Shown here piece by piece: positions 43,585 to 53,119 of a stretch of 64,000 bases of DNA. Made by a program: the position numbers and the translations under genes. The stretch spans positions 124,001 to 188,000 of the forward strand of contig JAQYDG010000004.1 of the NCBI GenBank assembly GCA_028724265.1, in the 5' to 3' direction. The notes below the pieces were generated by a model. It was not told the origin of the DNA. It searched no databases and saw nothing but the letters and a program-made list of their open reading frames with translations. Positions within the stretch are counted from its first letter, which is position 1. Each line of letters opens with the position of its first letter. Source of the stretch: Actinomycetaceae bacterium. Lineage in GTDB: Bacteria > Actinomycetota > Actinomycetes > Actinomycetales > Actinomycetaceae.

Positions 43585-43766
43585 CGTTCCTCGCTTCTCT
43601 TATTCGTTATTCGCTCACCGCGGATGAATAGAACAGGCCTCGTTACGACTCTCCCTCGCCGGGATAGCCGAGATCAACATTATGCCCAGCCTTCGACATC
43701 ACACAGCGCATCACGTCACCCTGTGGATAACAGATACCCGATGTAGATCTGTGAATAAGAATACTA

Positions 43767-43782
43767 CCGAACGTCTATTCGA
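43767..43782. promoter_or_regulatory. SOS (LexA) box upstream of recA
   Basis: CCGAACGTCTATTCGA differs by one base from SOS box 2 at lexA. On the minus strand it lies between TTTATC and TATTCT, spaced 17 bp, which could be the recA promoter. It is about 185 bp before the recA ATG. Confidence 0.75.
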
Positions 43783-43808
43783 TAAAGTCGAGAAAACCTC
43801 TATGCGAG

Positions 43809-44045
43809 CTATGCCTGCCACGCCTGACGATCATCCGGCTTCACACGATGAGCAAACCGATACTTTTCCGGCATATCCATCGCACGAATCAACGCATCCC
43901 ACACACGCTGCGGATCCATACCCGCGTTCAAAGCCTCTTGAGGCGTCTGTTCGCCCAGCGAATACAGAACGAGGTCTTGGATAAGAGAACGCCCTTGACT
44001 CGGGAAAACCCAGTCAAGGGCACTATAAAATTCAGACTCACGCAT
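43809..44045 (-). CDS. DUF3046 small protein
   Basis: Protein of 78 residues of the actinobacterial DUF3046 family. The family start MRESEFYSALDWVFPSQGRSL is recognised (usually MRLSEFW..M...FG), then the core LIQDLVLYSLGEQTPQEALNAG and DPQRVWDALIRAMDMPEKYR. ATG 44045 was chosen on this alignment rather than an upstream TTG. The function is unknown. It lies between clgR and recA in many actinobacteria, as here. It begins 13 bp after the clgR stop and is probably cotranscribed with clgR. Confidence 0.9.
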   Translation of the reverse strand: MRESEFYSALDWVFPSQGRSLIQDLVLYSLGEQTPQEALNAGMDPQRVWDALIRAMDMPEKYRFAHRVKPDDRQAWQA

Positions 44046-44058
44046 TGATGGACACCGC

Positions 44059-44475
44059 TCACGCCACTGTCGAAAGTTCAAGACCAGGCCCAGGGACTGC
44101 AGAATGACCTGAAACGGTCTTCACACCGTCAGCGCCCTTACGCGGCACACGCATCGGAACAGCACGACCCTCCCGAATGTCCATGCGATCAGCGACAACG
44201 CGCAGCACATGCGAAAGCGGAACGTTCAACGCTGCCGCAATAGAATCCAGCAATTCACTCGACGCTTCTTTTTGCCCACGCTCGACCTCGGAAAGATATC
44301 CAAGCGACACACGCGCATCCGACGACACCTCACGTAACGTTCTCCCCTGACGCTGGCGATAGGCGCGCAACACTTCACCAAGTTCGTGGCGCAACAACAC
44401 ATGCTGTGGCTCCATATCGGACTGAACGTCCTCATGTGGACGATTGACGCCGGGGCGCAAATTTAACTTCATCAT
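44059..44475 (-). CDS. clgR: ClgR-like XRE-family transcriptional regulator
   Basis: Regulator of 138 residues with one helix-turn-helix. [44 protein letters not shown] (about 33-76) holds the [16 protein letters not shown] is diagnostic of the ClgR/PopR group. In Actinobacteria ClgR activates clp protease and other stress genes and is itself degraded by Clp. The C-terminal end PGLELSTVA ends in small hydrophobic residues (VA), which could act as a Clp degron; this is inference. ATG 44475 or the next codon (ATG) starts it. Position before DUF3046 and recA matches other actinobacteria. Confidence 0.88.
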   Translation of the reverse strand: MMKLNLRPGVNRPHEDVQSDMEPQHVLLRHELGEVLRAYRQRQGRTLREVSSDARVSLGYLSEVERGQKEASSELLDSIAAALNVPLSHVLRVVADRMDIREGRAVPMRVPRKGADGVKTVSGHSAVPGPGLELSTVA

Positions 44476-44590
44476 GATTTATTACCCACCATCAGCTTCT
44501 CCTCGCATCAGCCACCGCTCGCTGAACGGCGACCTCTGCGATCCTTTGCTTTATTTAACACGCTACGTCAGGCACCTATTCCCACGCCCG

Positions 44591-44623
44591 AAAAAGCCTG
44601 CGTAGACGCTGAGAACAACAGGC
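44591..44623 (-). terminator. Intrinsic terminator after pncC
   Basis: On the minus strand GCCTG...CAGGC, with an inner GCGT/ACGC pair, is followed directly by TTTTT. It begins 6 nt past the pncC stop codon and precedes clgR by over 100 bp. Confidence 0.6.
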
Positions 44624-44628
44624 CAGGG

Positions 44629-45327
44629 TCACATGCGATTGGTTGCTGTGGGTGTGGTCAGCAAGGAATCCACAAGACGCAGTGCGGCACGCACGCTCTG
44701 AGCCCTCACCTGTGCTCTGCTGCCCTCAAAATGATGCAGTTGAGCGATATCACCTAGCACACCCGTACATGCGATCCACACCGTTCCAGCGGGCAGCCCA
44801 TATTCTTCTCCGGGGCCAGCTACTCCTGTGGTTGACAGCCCAATATCGGCTGCCAGCACGGCCTGCGCACCACGTGCCATCTGCAATGCAACCTGCTGAT
44901 CAACAGGACCAGTTTGCTTCAAACGACCCGTATCCACACCCAACACATGTGCCTTCACGTCAGTTGCGTAGCTGACGACACCTCCTCGGAACACGGAGGA
45001 AGAACCCGGCACGCTCACACACGTGGCCGCAAGAGCACCACCCGTCAACGACTCTGCACACGCAATCGTCATTCCCCGTTGGATGAGCCGCCGCATTACT
45101 GACGTGACGAACTGATTACCCGCCGGCACATAATCCTTGGGCTTGAGCCTATCGAGGGAATCCTCGGAATTCGCCTTCGCTTTGTGATCCTTTTCTTTGT
45201 GATCGTTGCGGTCTTTGGGCTTCATTTCTTTATGCTCTTTGGGCTTCATTGGGCGGACACCGTCAGGCACATGGTCGATTGTGAGGGACGTGTGGTCAGA
45301 TACGCGCTTGTTCTGTTTCTTTGACAT
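44629..45327 (-). CDS. pncC: CinA C-terminal-type nicotinamide-nucleotide amidase with a Lys-rich extension
   Basis: Protein of 232 residues. The catalytic PncC/CinA-C domain covers about 65-225: FVTSVMRRLIQRGMTIACAE, SLTGGALAATCVSVPGSSSVFRGGVVSYA, STTGVAGPGEEYGLPAGTVW. It deamidates NMN to nicotinic acid mononucleotide, or acts as the CinA pyrophosphatase partner. The first 60 residues are strongly basic with eight-residue repeats (MKPKEHKE, MKPKDRND, HKEKDHKA) and look like nucleic-acid-binding or disordered sequence. ATG 45327 was preferred to GTG 45354. It is followed by a terminator and lies downstream of pgsA, the usual actinobacterial order. Confidence 0.88.
   Translation of the reverse strand: MSKKQNKRVSDHTSLTIDHVPDGVRPMKPKEHKEMKPKDRNDHKEKDHKAKANSEDSLDRLKPKDYVPAGNQFVTSVMRRLIQRGMTIACAESLTGGALAATCVSVPGSSSVFRGGVVSYATDVKAHVLGVDTGRLKQTGPVDQQVALQMARGAQAVLAADIGLSTTGVAGPGEEYGLPAGTVWIACTGVLGDIAQLHHFEGSRAQVRAQSVRAALRLVDSLLTTPTATNRM
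45180..45252. repeat. 24-bp degenerate repeats in the 5' part of pncC
   Basis: The motif CTTTGGGCTTCAT recurs with a 24-bp period and diverges in the third unit. The units encode MKPKEHKE, MKPKDRND and HKEKDHKA, so copy-number change keeps frame. Confidence 0.6.
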
Positions 45328-45422
45328 AAGTTTCGCCACCTTGGTTCCCGTCACAGAGCTACTCGTTGCTCTGTGTTGCCGGAAGAGTTGTCGCCGGATA
45401 AGTGCGACCCGCCCGCGTCAGG

Positions 45423-46013
45423 TTAATCAGCGCCCTCATGCGCAATCCGCCGTGCGTCTTGGATATAGCCCCACGCGCTGGTCAGAGAGAAATACAGCGC
45501 CACAGCAATCAAAGCCCACGATGCCCATACCAATACCGTTGCAACAGCCTGTGGGAGAAACGATGACCATGGAATCAACAGGCCTGCAATTCCGAAGCTT
45601 TGCAGAGCCATCTTAATCTTTCCCGCCTTGCCCGCTGCCATCACGTGCTTTTTCACCACGCTCATCCGTACAGCAGTGATCAGCACCTCGCGCGCGATCA
45701 GAAGGACTGTTACCCACCACCACAGCATTCCATGCCACGAGAGCATCACGAGCGCGACAGATATCAACGCCTTATCCGCGATTGAATCAGCAAGTTTGCC
45801 GAAGTTCGTGACGAGGTGACGGGATCGAGCAAGGTACCCGTCCAGCTTGTCCGTGCCAGCCGCGAGAGCAAATACTGCCCACGCTAATGCTGCACGCATC
45901 GGCGTATCAGCCCAGTACACCCACACAAAAACAGGCACCAGAACTAGACGCAGCACAGTTAGTGCGTTGGCAATATTCACCACAGGTGCTTTTTCGCTCT
46001 CCGTTGCGCTCAC
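45423..46013 (-). CDS. pgsA: CDP-diacylglycerol--glycerol-3-phosphate phosphatidyltransferase
   Basis: Membrane enzyme of about 196 residues making phosphatidylglycerol phosphate. NIANALTVLRLVLVPVFVWV opens the domain. The CDP-alcohol motif D-x2-DG-x2-AR-x8-G-x3-D-x3-D is complete in DKLDGYLARSRHLVTNFGKL followed by ADSIADK. Several membrane helices follow. The start is uncertain: GTG 46013 touches a GAGGGGA site and gives a normal length; GTG codons ten codons later, just before NIANALTVLRL, are alternatives. The open frame continues 89 codons further upstream without conservation. It lies about 185 bp after ftsK, before pncC. Confidence 0.9.
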   Translation of the reverse strand: MSATESEKAPVVNIANALTVLRLVLVPVFVWVYWADTPMRAALAWAVFALAAGTDKLDGYLARSRHLVTNFGKLADSIADKALISVALVMLSWHGMLWWWVTVLLIAREVLITAVRMSVVKKHVMAAGKAGKIKMALQSFGIAGLLIPWSSFLPQAVATVLVWASWALIAVALYFSLTSAWGYIQDARRIAHEGAD

Positions 46014-46198
46014 TCCCCTCGTGCGTGCGAGCGCGTCATGCGCTCTGTTCGATAGGCTACCATGCTGCGAGGCTGCCCTGAGCCCATTATCCGCGCGCTC
46101 AGCAACGAGCAAAGCCGCAACCGGTGGCGTGAAGCTCTGCGTTATCCGTATGCACACTGCGTTATCGGTGTTATCGGTTGCGCGTGCGCAGCCCCTCG

Positions 46199-49100
46199 TC
46201 ACACATCCGTATCCTGTTCTGATGCTGGTGCAACCTTCAACGGCGCATCGTAGGGGCGCGCTGCGGAGGAACCTTCCCACCGCGTCCCGCCAAAATCGCC
46301 AGTATGCGTCGGCATCACACGTGTTGCGTTGGTGACTCTGTTACTCCAACTCGCAGCTCCAGCCGCTCCGGTGGCGTTGCCAGCGGTACCTGAAGCCGTG
46401 CTCCCCTCATTCCACGCAAAACTGGCTGCGCTCTGAGGATCGTGTCCCTCATCACCAGTCTCCCCTGACCCGACGCTGCTCACGCCGCCTCTGGTGCTGC
46501 TGTGACTGGCTGAACTGTCTACAGTCTCGCGAGGATCGGCAGAATCCGAGGAGCCGTATTGAGAGACCTGGGCTGATTCACCTTCGGATGCGTGCAGGTC
46601 TACATCCTCCCCGCGAAGCAGGGCAAGGGCATCGTCCAGCTGATCAGGGCTAATAAGGACGGTGCGCGCCTTAGAACCCTCTTGTGGCCCCACGATTTCG
46701 TACTGCTCCAGCAAGTCCATCATGCGGCCAGCCTTGGCAAAGCCAATGCGCAACTTGCGTTGAAGCATCGACGTTGAACCCATCTGCATTGTGATGACGA
46801 GCTCAGCTGCTTGAAGCAGAACCTCAAGATCGTCACCGATTTCTTCCCGCTGCTGTTTCTTTTGATGAATCTCCTGGAAGTCCTCGCGATAGACCGGTTT
46901 CAGCTGAGCTTTGACCGAGTCCACAACCGCTTGAATTTCATCCTCGTCCACCCACGCGCCTTGCAGACGGATCGGCTTGAGCCCTGCCGGCATAAACAGA
47001 GCATCGCCTTGCCCGATCAGCTTCTCCGCACCCGATCCGTCAAGGATCGTCCGGGAATCCGCAAGTGAAGAGGTCATGAACGCCAACCGCGACGGAATAT
47101 TCGCCTTGATCAGACCCGTGACCACATCCACAGATGGACGCTGAGTAGCCAACACAAGATGAATTCCAGCGGCTCTGGCCAGCTGTGTAATCCGTTGAAT
47201 GGATGCTTCGACATCGCGCGGGGCAACCATCATCAGATCTGCCAGCTCGTCAACCACAACAAGGAGATATGGGTAGGGCGCAAGCACTCGGTTCGGATCG
47301 TGCGCATGAACCTTTCCACTGCGCACAGCAGCATTGAATTCGTCGATGGTTTTATACTTGTACGCCGCCATATCGTCATATCGTGCGTCCATTTCCTTGA
47401 CGACCCATTCCAATGCTTCTGCAGCCTTTTTGGGGTTCGTAATAATAGGCGTGACGAGGTGCGGAATGCCGGCATAGATAGAAAGTTCAACACGCTTGGG
47501 ATCCACCAGCACCATGCGCACTTGCTCTGGCGTGGTACGCATCAAAAGGGACACAATCATGGAGTTGATAAAACTCGACTTACCGGAGCCAGTTGCGCCT
47601 GCGACCAACAAATGTGGCATTTTCGCCAAATTGGCTACAACAAAGGAGCCCTGCACATTCTTTCCGACACCCACGGTGAGCGGATGCGTTGCACGCCGTG
47701 CCGCCGATGAACGCAAGACGTCGCCTAGCAGCACAGTTTCTCGATCCGTATTGGGGATTTCAATGCCGATTGCGGACTTTCCAGGAATCGGGGAAATAAT
47801 GCGCACTTCCTGGCTCGCCACGGCATACTTGATGTTCTGCTCCAAAGCGGTGATACGTTCGACCTTCACGCCTGGCCCAACTTCCACTTCGTACTGGGTG
47901 ACTGTTGGACCGCGCGAGAAACCGACCACATGCGCATCGATAGAAAACTGTTCAAAGACCCTCGTCAACTCTTCAACAACCTTCTGGTTCACTGCGGTTG
48001 CTTCTGCATGTGGCTGGCCTGCTTTGAGCATCGCAAGCGCAGGGAGGTGGTAATCACTGATCGTGCCGGAACCAGGCTCGTTGACGCCAGCAGTCTGTGC
48101 TGCAGCAGCCTGAGCCGCATCACCCGATACTGCAGCGCCCGACGCCGCTGGTATTGCGTATGTCTGCTGTGCCTGAGCAGCTGGAATATTCTGCGGACGC
48201 GCCACCGATCCATGGTCGGCTGCACGTGCATAGTCAGGTGATGATGCTCCGGTTCTTCCGCTCTGACGGTCGGCAGCCTGCGACTCCTCCAGAGCATACA
48301 GTTCATCAGTCAGTACCGTTGTCTCGGCGCCTTGAGACCCCCCGCTAGCGCGTCGATTCCCATATCCGGATGTAACTCCACCAGCACCAGCCGAAGAATC
48401 TGCCGCATCTGTGAGATCCAGCCCGCCGTCAGCGACATCTAGCGTGTGGGCAGATATAACTTGCGTAGCTGCCTGAGTCTTCTTCTTTCGGTTCTTGCGA
48501 ATCCTGTTCAACAGATGACGTGCGCTGGCATCCTCGTCAACGTCAGCCTCATTCGTGGTGGGCGTTTCATCGTCCGCAGCACCTCCCTCAGCATCAGCCG
48601 AGCCCTCGTGTCTATTGCTCTGATCCTCAAGATCCAGGTCGCCTGAGGTCTGGGATAACGCAGTCACGCGGCCTCGATTGGCGAGGCGGTGGTCGCTCTC
48701 CGCTTCTTCCCCGTCACGCCGAGCGTGCGAAGCGTGGGATGCGCGTTGACGCAACCACAGGAACACGTCGTGAACCGTTGTCTGCGTCATATAGAGCATC
48801 GTATAGATGATGCCAAGGATGACAATCGGTACCGCTGCCCACACCGAAAAGATCACAACGAGCGTGTTACCAAGCATCCAGCCGATCAAGCCGCCGGCGG
48901 ACTGCGAGGCACCAAAATCGTGAAATGGCGAGGGCGCGCTCGTCACAATTTGGGAGAACGCCGCTAAGAGCACCACAATCAGAGCGAGTCCCACAATGAA
49001 ACGGCGCGATCGGGCGCCCTCATCCTGACGAACCCGGAAAAACGCGACGGCGACACCGAGGAAAACCAACGGCAAAATAATCGAGAGCACGCCGATCAGG

Positions 49101-49324
49101 CCAGCACCTGCTGTGTGGATCACCGTGCCGAAGAGACCCCCGAGGCCAAACCACTCACGCAGGGAGGTCACAATGGCAAGTGCAAGGCACACAAAAGCTA
49201 CGCCGTTGCGCCTCACAGAGTCATTCGGCCTGTCCTGCTGCTTCTTATTCTGCTTCTTGTCCTGCTTCCGCTCGGTATCCGCTACCTCACGGCTGGGCGT
49301 CTTTCGGGTCTTTTTCGTCGCCAA
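46199..49324 (-). CDS. ftsK: DNA translocase FtsK/SpoIIIE
   Basis: Septal DNA pump of 1041 residues. A basic Lys/Gln-rich start ([20 protein letters not shown]) precedes four membrane segments (about 42-190). A long acidic and Gln/Ala-rich linker follows (about 195-430). The motor has Walker [18 protein letters not shown] and Walker [15 protein letters not shown]. The C-terminal gamma winged helix ([22 protein letters not shown]) recognises polar KOPS/SRS DNA. A polar tail of about 110 residues follows. TTG 49324 has GGAGGT 9 nt upstream and lies 3 bp after the RNase J stop. Confidence 0.95.
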   Translation of the reverse strand: MATKKTRKTPSREVADTERKQDKKQNKKQQDRPNDSVRRNGVAFVCLALAIVTSLREWFGLGGLFGTVIHTAGAGLIGVLSIILPLVFLGVAVAFFRVRQDEGARSRRFIVGLALIVVLLAAFSQIVTSAPSPFHDFGASQSAGGLIGWMLGNTLVVIFSVWAAVPIVILGIIYTMLYMTQTTVHDVFLWLRQRASHASHARRDGEEAESDHRLANRGRVTALSQTSGDLDLEDQSNRHEGSADAEGGAADDETPTTNEADVDEDASARHLLNRIRKNRKKKTQAATQVISAHTLDVADGGLDLTDAADSSAGAGGVTSGYGNRRASGGSQGAETTVLTDELYALEESQAADRQSGRTGASSPDYARAADHGSVARPQNIPAAQAQQTYAIPAASGAAVSGDAAQAAAAQTAGVNEPGSGTISDYHLPALAMLKAGQPHAEATAVNQKVVEELTRVFEQFSIDAHVVGFSRGPTVTQYEVEVGPGVKVERITALEQNIKYAVASQEVRIISPIPGKSAIGIEIPNTDRETVLLGDVLRSSAARRATHPLTVGVGKNVQGSFVVANLAKMPHLLVAGATGSGKSSFINSMIVSLLMRTTPEQVRMVLVDPKRVELSIYAGIPHLVTPIITNPKKAAEALEWVVKEMDARYDDMAAYKYKTIDEFNAAVRSGKVHAHDPNRVLAPYPYLLVVVDELADLMMVAPRDVEASIQRITQLARAAGIHLVLATQRPSVDVVTGLIKANIPSRLAFMTSSLADSRTILDGSGAEKLIGQGDALFMPAGLKPIRLQGAWVDEDEIQAVVDSVKAQLKPVYREDFQEIHQKKQQREEIGDDLEVLLQAAELVITMQMGSTSMLQRKLRIGFAKAGRMMDLLEQYEIVGPQEGSKARTVLISPDQLDDALALLRGEDVDLHASEGESAQVSQYGSSDSADPRETVDSSASHSSTRGGVSSVGSGETGDEGHDPQSAASFAWNEGSTASGTAGNATGAAGAASWSNRVTNATRVMPTHTGDFGGTRWEGSSAARPYDAPLKVAPASEQDTDV

Positions 49325-49327
49325 TGC

Positions 49328-51001
49328 TTAGACCTCCACCACTGTCGGCACAATCATCGGAGCACGCTTGAGGCGTCGAGCAATCCATCGACCCAGCGCG
49401 TGGCGCATCGCCTGCTGCATCTGATAGGTGTCACCGTTGCGATCCAGCACATCCTGCAACGCATCGGTGACAGCTGGAAGAATTTCGTCAAAGACGGATT
49501 CATCCTCTGCCACTGCCCGCGCCTGAATCTGAGGACGGGAGATAATTTGGGCATTTTTCGCGTCAACCACGGCGAACACCGACACAAAGCCCTCATTGGA
49601 GAGAATCTGGCGATCCTTCAAGTCCGACTCTGTGATGTCATCAATCGACGAGCCATCCACATAAATGTTGTGGAAGAGAATAGATCCCACCACGCCGCAT
49701 TCCCCATCGTGCATGTCAACCACAGATCCGTTCTGCGCAATGATCACGTTCTTCGCATCCACACCCGTCTGAACGGCAATTTTTCCATTGGCAAGTTGAT
49801 GACGAACCTCCCCGTGGATCGGCATGGCATAAGCCGGCTCCAGGATGTTATACGCGTAGGAGAGCTCCCCCTGGGCAGAGTGACCGGACACGTGAACCTT
49901 CGCATTTCCGGAGTACACCACGTTCGTCCCCAGCTTCATCAGCCCGTTGATCAGCGTAAACACAGAGTTTTCATTGCCCGGAATCAGAGATGCCGTCATC
50001 AAGACGGTATCACCGCGCTCCAAAGAAATCTTCGGATGCGCTTTGTTCGCAAGCCGCGAAAGAACCGCCATCGGTTCGCCTTGGGAGCCTGTTGCCATAT
50101 ACACCCGCTGTGCCGGCTCAAGGGACGGCATCACATTCAGATCCACAACTGTCCCCTCTGGAATGTCCAGATATCCCAGATCAGCCGCAATCGTCATGTT
50201 GCGCGTCATCGAACGGCCAACAAAAGCGACTTTACGGCCATAGTGAGCCGCAGCATTGAGAACGAGCTGTACACGGTGAACATGCGAGGAAAACGTCGCG
50301 GCTACGATCTGACCAGTGGAGCGCGCAAACACTTCGTCGATGACGGGGCCAATTTCGCTTTCTGAACGAATAAATCCAGGAACCTCCGCATTGGTAGAGT
50401 CACACATAAAAAGATCGACGCCCTCCTCGCCAGCACGGGCGAAAGCACGCAAATCAGTGAGCCTGCCATCGAGAGGAAGCTGATCCATCTTGAAATCACC
50501 GGTGATAAAAATATTTCCCTCCGGCGTCCGCACGAACACCGCCAGAGCATCAGGAATCGAGTGCGTGACGGCGATGAACTCCATCTGGAATGGGCCAACC
50601 TGCTCGGTATCGCCCTCCTGCACCACAAAAGAGTGAGGTTTGATGCGGTGCTCTACCAGTTTCGCTTCCGTAAATGCAATCGTCAGTTGGGAACCGATAA
50701 TCGGAATGTCTGGCCGAAGCTTCAGAAGATAGGGCACTCCCCCAATATGATCCTCGTGCCCGTGGGTGAGCACAATTGCTTGGATATCGTTGACGCGATC
50801 CTTCAGGTACGTCAAATCTGGAAGAATCAAATCCACGCCTGGCTGCGACTCCTCCGGAAACAGCACACCGCAGTCCACCACAACCAATTGCCCATGATAT
50901 TCAAGCACGTTGCAGTTACGGCCTACTTCGCCCAGACCGCCTAAGGGAATGATCCGTACAGTATCGTCGCCCAATTGTGGAGCTTCAGGATTTTCTAGCA
51001 C
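49328..51001 (-). CDS. rnj: Ribonuclease J
   Basis: Metallo-beta-lactamase nuclease of 557 residues with endonuclease and 5'-3' exonuclease activity in RNA turnover. The N-terminal strand RIIPLGGLGEVGRNCNVLEY is typical of RNase J. Zinc ligands lie in THGHEDHIGG (about 80-89) and HSIPDALAV. The beta-CASP motifs include SHVHRVQLVLNAA and SGHSAQGEL. The C-terminal domain runs to VEV. GTG 51001 has only a weak ribosome site (AGGA). It is directly upstream of ftsK; dapA, which often precedes rnj in actinobacteria, is absent. With PNPase at the other end of the window it forms the core of RNA decay. Confidence 0.96.
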   Translation of the reverse strand: MLENPEAPQLGDDTVRIIPLGGLGEVGRNCNVLEYHGQLVVVDCGVLFPEESQPGVDLILPDLTYLKDRVNDIQAIVLTHGHEDHIGGVPYLLKLRPDIPIIGSQLTIAFTEAKLVEHRIKPHSFVVQEGDTEQVGPFQMEFIAVTHSIPDALAVFVRTPEGNIFITGDFKMDQLPLDGRLTDLRAFARAGEEGVDLFMCDSTNAEVPGFIRSESEIGPVIDEVFARSTGQIVAATFSSHVHRVQLVLNAAAHYGRKVAFVGRSMTRNMTIAADLGYLDIPEGTVVDLNVMPSLEPAQRVYMATGSQGEPMAVLSRLANKAHPKISLERGDTVLMTASLIPGNENSVFTLINGLMKLGTNVVYSGNAKVHVSGHSAQGELSYAYNILEPAYAMPIHGEVRHQLANGKIAVQTGVDAKNVIIAQNGSVVDMHDGECGVVGSILFHNIYVDGSSIDDITESDLKDRQILSNEGFVSVFAVVDAKNAQIISRPQIQARAVAEDESVFDEILPAVTDALQDVLDRNGDTYQMQQAMRHALGRWIARRLKRAPMIVPTVVEV

Positions 51002-51114
51002 AGTCCTATTGTCTCACGGACAGGGCGCGACGAGGCACAGGAAAACTCACTGCCCACTGTTTCGTGACGAACACGCCGAAAAGGACGCCTTCGAAAACAG
51101 GTGCGGTTGCGCAG

Positions 51115-51975
51115 TTAGGCGACGTCGTCTTGCGCTGCGCGAATCCTCTCGTCGATTTCGGCGCGCAAGTCTCCTCCGGGCGCAGGCTGCGGATGCGTCG
51201 CCGCAGATTGGCCAGCGCGTTCGTCGGTATCCTTCTTCAAAGCCTGGACGGTAAGTTCAAAAACGTCGGACACGCGCAACGCCACTACCTGCTTGTAGAA
51301 ATATTTTTGCTCTGCGGGCATGACGCGAATGCCTTCAAATTCCTCAGGCACGGCATCGATAATCTGATCGATTCCACGCTTCGAGAAGAATGCATTGCCG
51401 TTATCAAAAACCGGAGCGAGCGTCTGCTTTCGAGTGGCGTTGTCCCGCAGGATTCCCCAATTGCCGTTGTCTCTGTCGTTATTTCCAATCAACGCGTCGA
51501 CGATAAACATGTCCCAAAACCGCTGTGTAACGCCAGGAATCGCGGTAAGCGTCGGTTGTGCCGCGATCGTGGCGAGCACTTCCTCAAGCAGCGTGTCCGA
51601 TCCTGAACCGCAATACGAATCGAGATCGGAGGACATAAATGCATTTTTGATCTCGTTGAACGGGATCAAACGTGCTGTTTCCCGGCCTTTTTCAAAGGTG
51701 AAATCCTTGCACGCAACAACAACCTTCCCTGCGCGTATGCCAAGAACCGTCTGATGCACCGGGATATTCAATGCGGCATAAATTTGCGAGCCCAAATATT
51801 CGCTGAGAGGACTCGTCGTATACGACATGTGGGGATTGTGCCGACCGCGCGTGGATTTCGGAAATTTGAGCATCCACACGTCACCCTCATATTCAATTGC
51901 GAGTTTCGCTCCACCATCGCCACCGTAGAAAAAGTCTCCACGAATAAGCGCATGATCGAAATTGAGAAGCTCCAT
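51115..51975 (-). CDS. HipA-like (CtkA-type) protein kinase, no HipB partner
   Basis: Protein of 286 residues with a HipA C-terminal-type kinase fold. The nucleotide loop region is FFYGGDGGAKLAIEYEGDVW, with the ATP-anchoring Lys in MLKFPKS. The catalytic loop is IVDALIGNNDRDNGNWGIL (about 163-181), and the metal motif is PVFDNGNAFF. It lacks the HipA N-terminal subdomain, giving the short CtkA-like layout. No HTH antitoxin gene adjoins it: neighbours are RNase J and sortase. ATG 51975 (MELLNFDHALIRG) has GGAGGCC 9 nt upstream. Whether it is a toxin or a regulator cannot be told; substrates of such kinases are mostly unknown. The last 50 residues are polar. Confidence 0.8.
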   Translation of the reverse strand: MELLNFDHALIRGDFFYGGDGGAKLAIEYEGDVWMLKFPKSTRGRHNPHMSYTTSPLSEYLGSQIYAALNIPVHQTVLGIRAGKVVVACKDFTFEKGRETARLIPFNEIKNAFMSSDLDSYCGSGSDTLLEEVLATIAAQPTLTAIPGVTQRFWDMFIVDALIGNNDRDNGNWGILRDNATRKQTLAPVFDNGNAFFSKRGIDQIIDAVPEEFEGIRVMPAEQKYFYKQVVALRVSDVFELTVQALKKDTDERAGQSAATHPQPAPGGDLRAEIDERIRAAQDDVA

Positions 51976-52114
51976 GCAACCGGCCTCCAAGCTAAACGGC
52001 ACAAAACATCAATCTGCACCCCTCAGCAAACACCCCGTGCTGAAATCGTACTACATGATCCATTTCTCACGTGGATGGATTCTCCAATGGCCAGGAACTG
52101 TCGAGCCCTCCCCG

Positions 52115-53089
52115 CTAGCTAGCCGGCCGATGGACTCGAGCGAGGGTTTTGAGCTGACGAACAGGCCCGGGAGCATAGTGCTTGACCGCAGGCCGGCGGG
52201 TCAGAAGCCAGTAGAAGAACCCGAGCAGCAAGGCGATGCCCAGCCACGTAACGAGCCACCATGGAAAGTGCGGGAGGTCCGAGGTTTGACCGGCTTTGTC
52301 GGACGCCGGCGTTGGGATGATTCGCTCGCCCGTGATGACGATGCGCTGCGTGTTAATGCCCAACGGTGTACACGTGATGAGGGTGGCAAGGTCTTTGCCC
52401 GGAACCGCTTTAATTGTCGCGGTGTCTTGCGGGTCCACAATTTTGATGTCGAACACGCGGTAAGCCAGGACTTGCCCGAACACCTCGATGGTGAACTCAT
52501 CGCCCTTTTTCACGCGGTCTAGGTAGGTGAACATTGTGGCGCTTGCCAGGCCACGATGTCCTGTAATCACCGTGCGCGTGCCTGCACCGCCCACCGGCAA
52601 CGCGGTACCCTGCAAGTGACCGGCACCCTGGAGTAGTGTTTCGTCTGATGTTCCATGATAAACGGGCAGGTCGACGTCCGCGCTCGGCACTTTGATGCGC
52701 GCCATCAAACCCGTGTTGTCAACAGCCAGCTGCTGTTCGTAGGGCTTAATGCCGTATGTTTCGGGAGCCTTACCCTGCTCGCGAATCGTCGGGACGTGGC
52801 CGGCGATGTCGACGAGGTTCCCAGAAGCAAGCATGCTGTTGTACTTTTTAGCCTCCTCGAGCTGCTGTTCTTCAGGAGGCCGCGCGTCGGCCGCGATTTT
52901 CGAGTACGCGTCGACGATCTTGGCTTGCTTGTACTGATTGATCCACTGCGCGGCAAATGGATAAAGAAAAATGGTTGCACCCGCGAACATCAGCAGAGCT
53001 GCGATTGCGGGCAACAAACGGCTAGGCCGCGCCCCCGCTTGGGAACGCGGCCTTACGCTCGCACTTGCTTGTTGTGCGTGTTTAGCCAT
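52115..53089 (-). CDS. srtC: Class C (pilin-polymerising) sortase
   Basis: Cysteine transpeptidase of 324 residues. An N-terminal helix (about 25-48, LLPAIAALLMFAGATIFLYP) and a C-terminal helix (about 277-296) bracket the catalytic domain, as in class C sortases. Active-site residues are His in VITGHRGL, Cys in LITCTPLG and Arg in QRIVITGER. A lid region lies near IREQGKAPETYGIKPYEQ, but I see no clear DPF/DPW lid motif. It should join pilin subunits via the LPMTG threonine and the pilin-motif lysine. It lies 30 bp after the shaft pilin gene. ATG 53089 has no ribosome site; TACGCT lies 8 nt upstream. Confidence 0.93.
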   Translation of the reverse strand: MAKHAQQASASVRPRSQAGARPSRLLPAIAALLMFAGATIFLYPFAAQWINQYKQAKIVDAYSKIAADARPPEEQQLEEAKKYNSMLASGNLVDIAGHVPTIREQGKAPETYGIKPYEQQLAVDNTGLMARIKVPSADVDLPVYHGTSDETLLQGAGHLQGTALPVGGAGTRTVITGHRGLASATMFTYLDRVKKGDEFTIEVFGQVLAYRVFDIKIVDPQDTATIKAVPGKDLATLITCTPLGINTQRIVITGERIIPTPASDKAGQTSDLPHFPWWLVTWLGIALLLGFFYWLLTRRPAVKHYAPGPVRQLKTLARVHRPAS

Positions 53090-53119
53090 GAACTAAAAGC
53101 GTACCAGCAAGGTCACTGA

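Noticed and set aside
44523..44534. CGCTGAACGGCG upstream of clgR as a ClgR autoregulatory site
   Set aside because: The known ClgR site has 5 bp between CGC and GCG; here there are 6, so the match fails.
45986..46060. Nine-codon leader frame (MTRSHARGE) ending in the pgsA GTGA
   Set aside because: Too short to judge, no ribosome site or -10 box at the right place; probably chance.
49115..50365. 416-codon plus-strand frame opposite ftsK and RNase J
   Set aside because: It lies antisense to two firmly identified genes, is rich in His/Arg/Asn as expected of a reverse-complement frame, and has no conserved motif.
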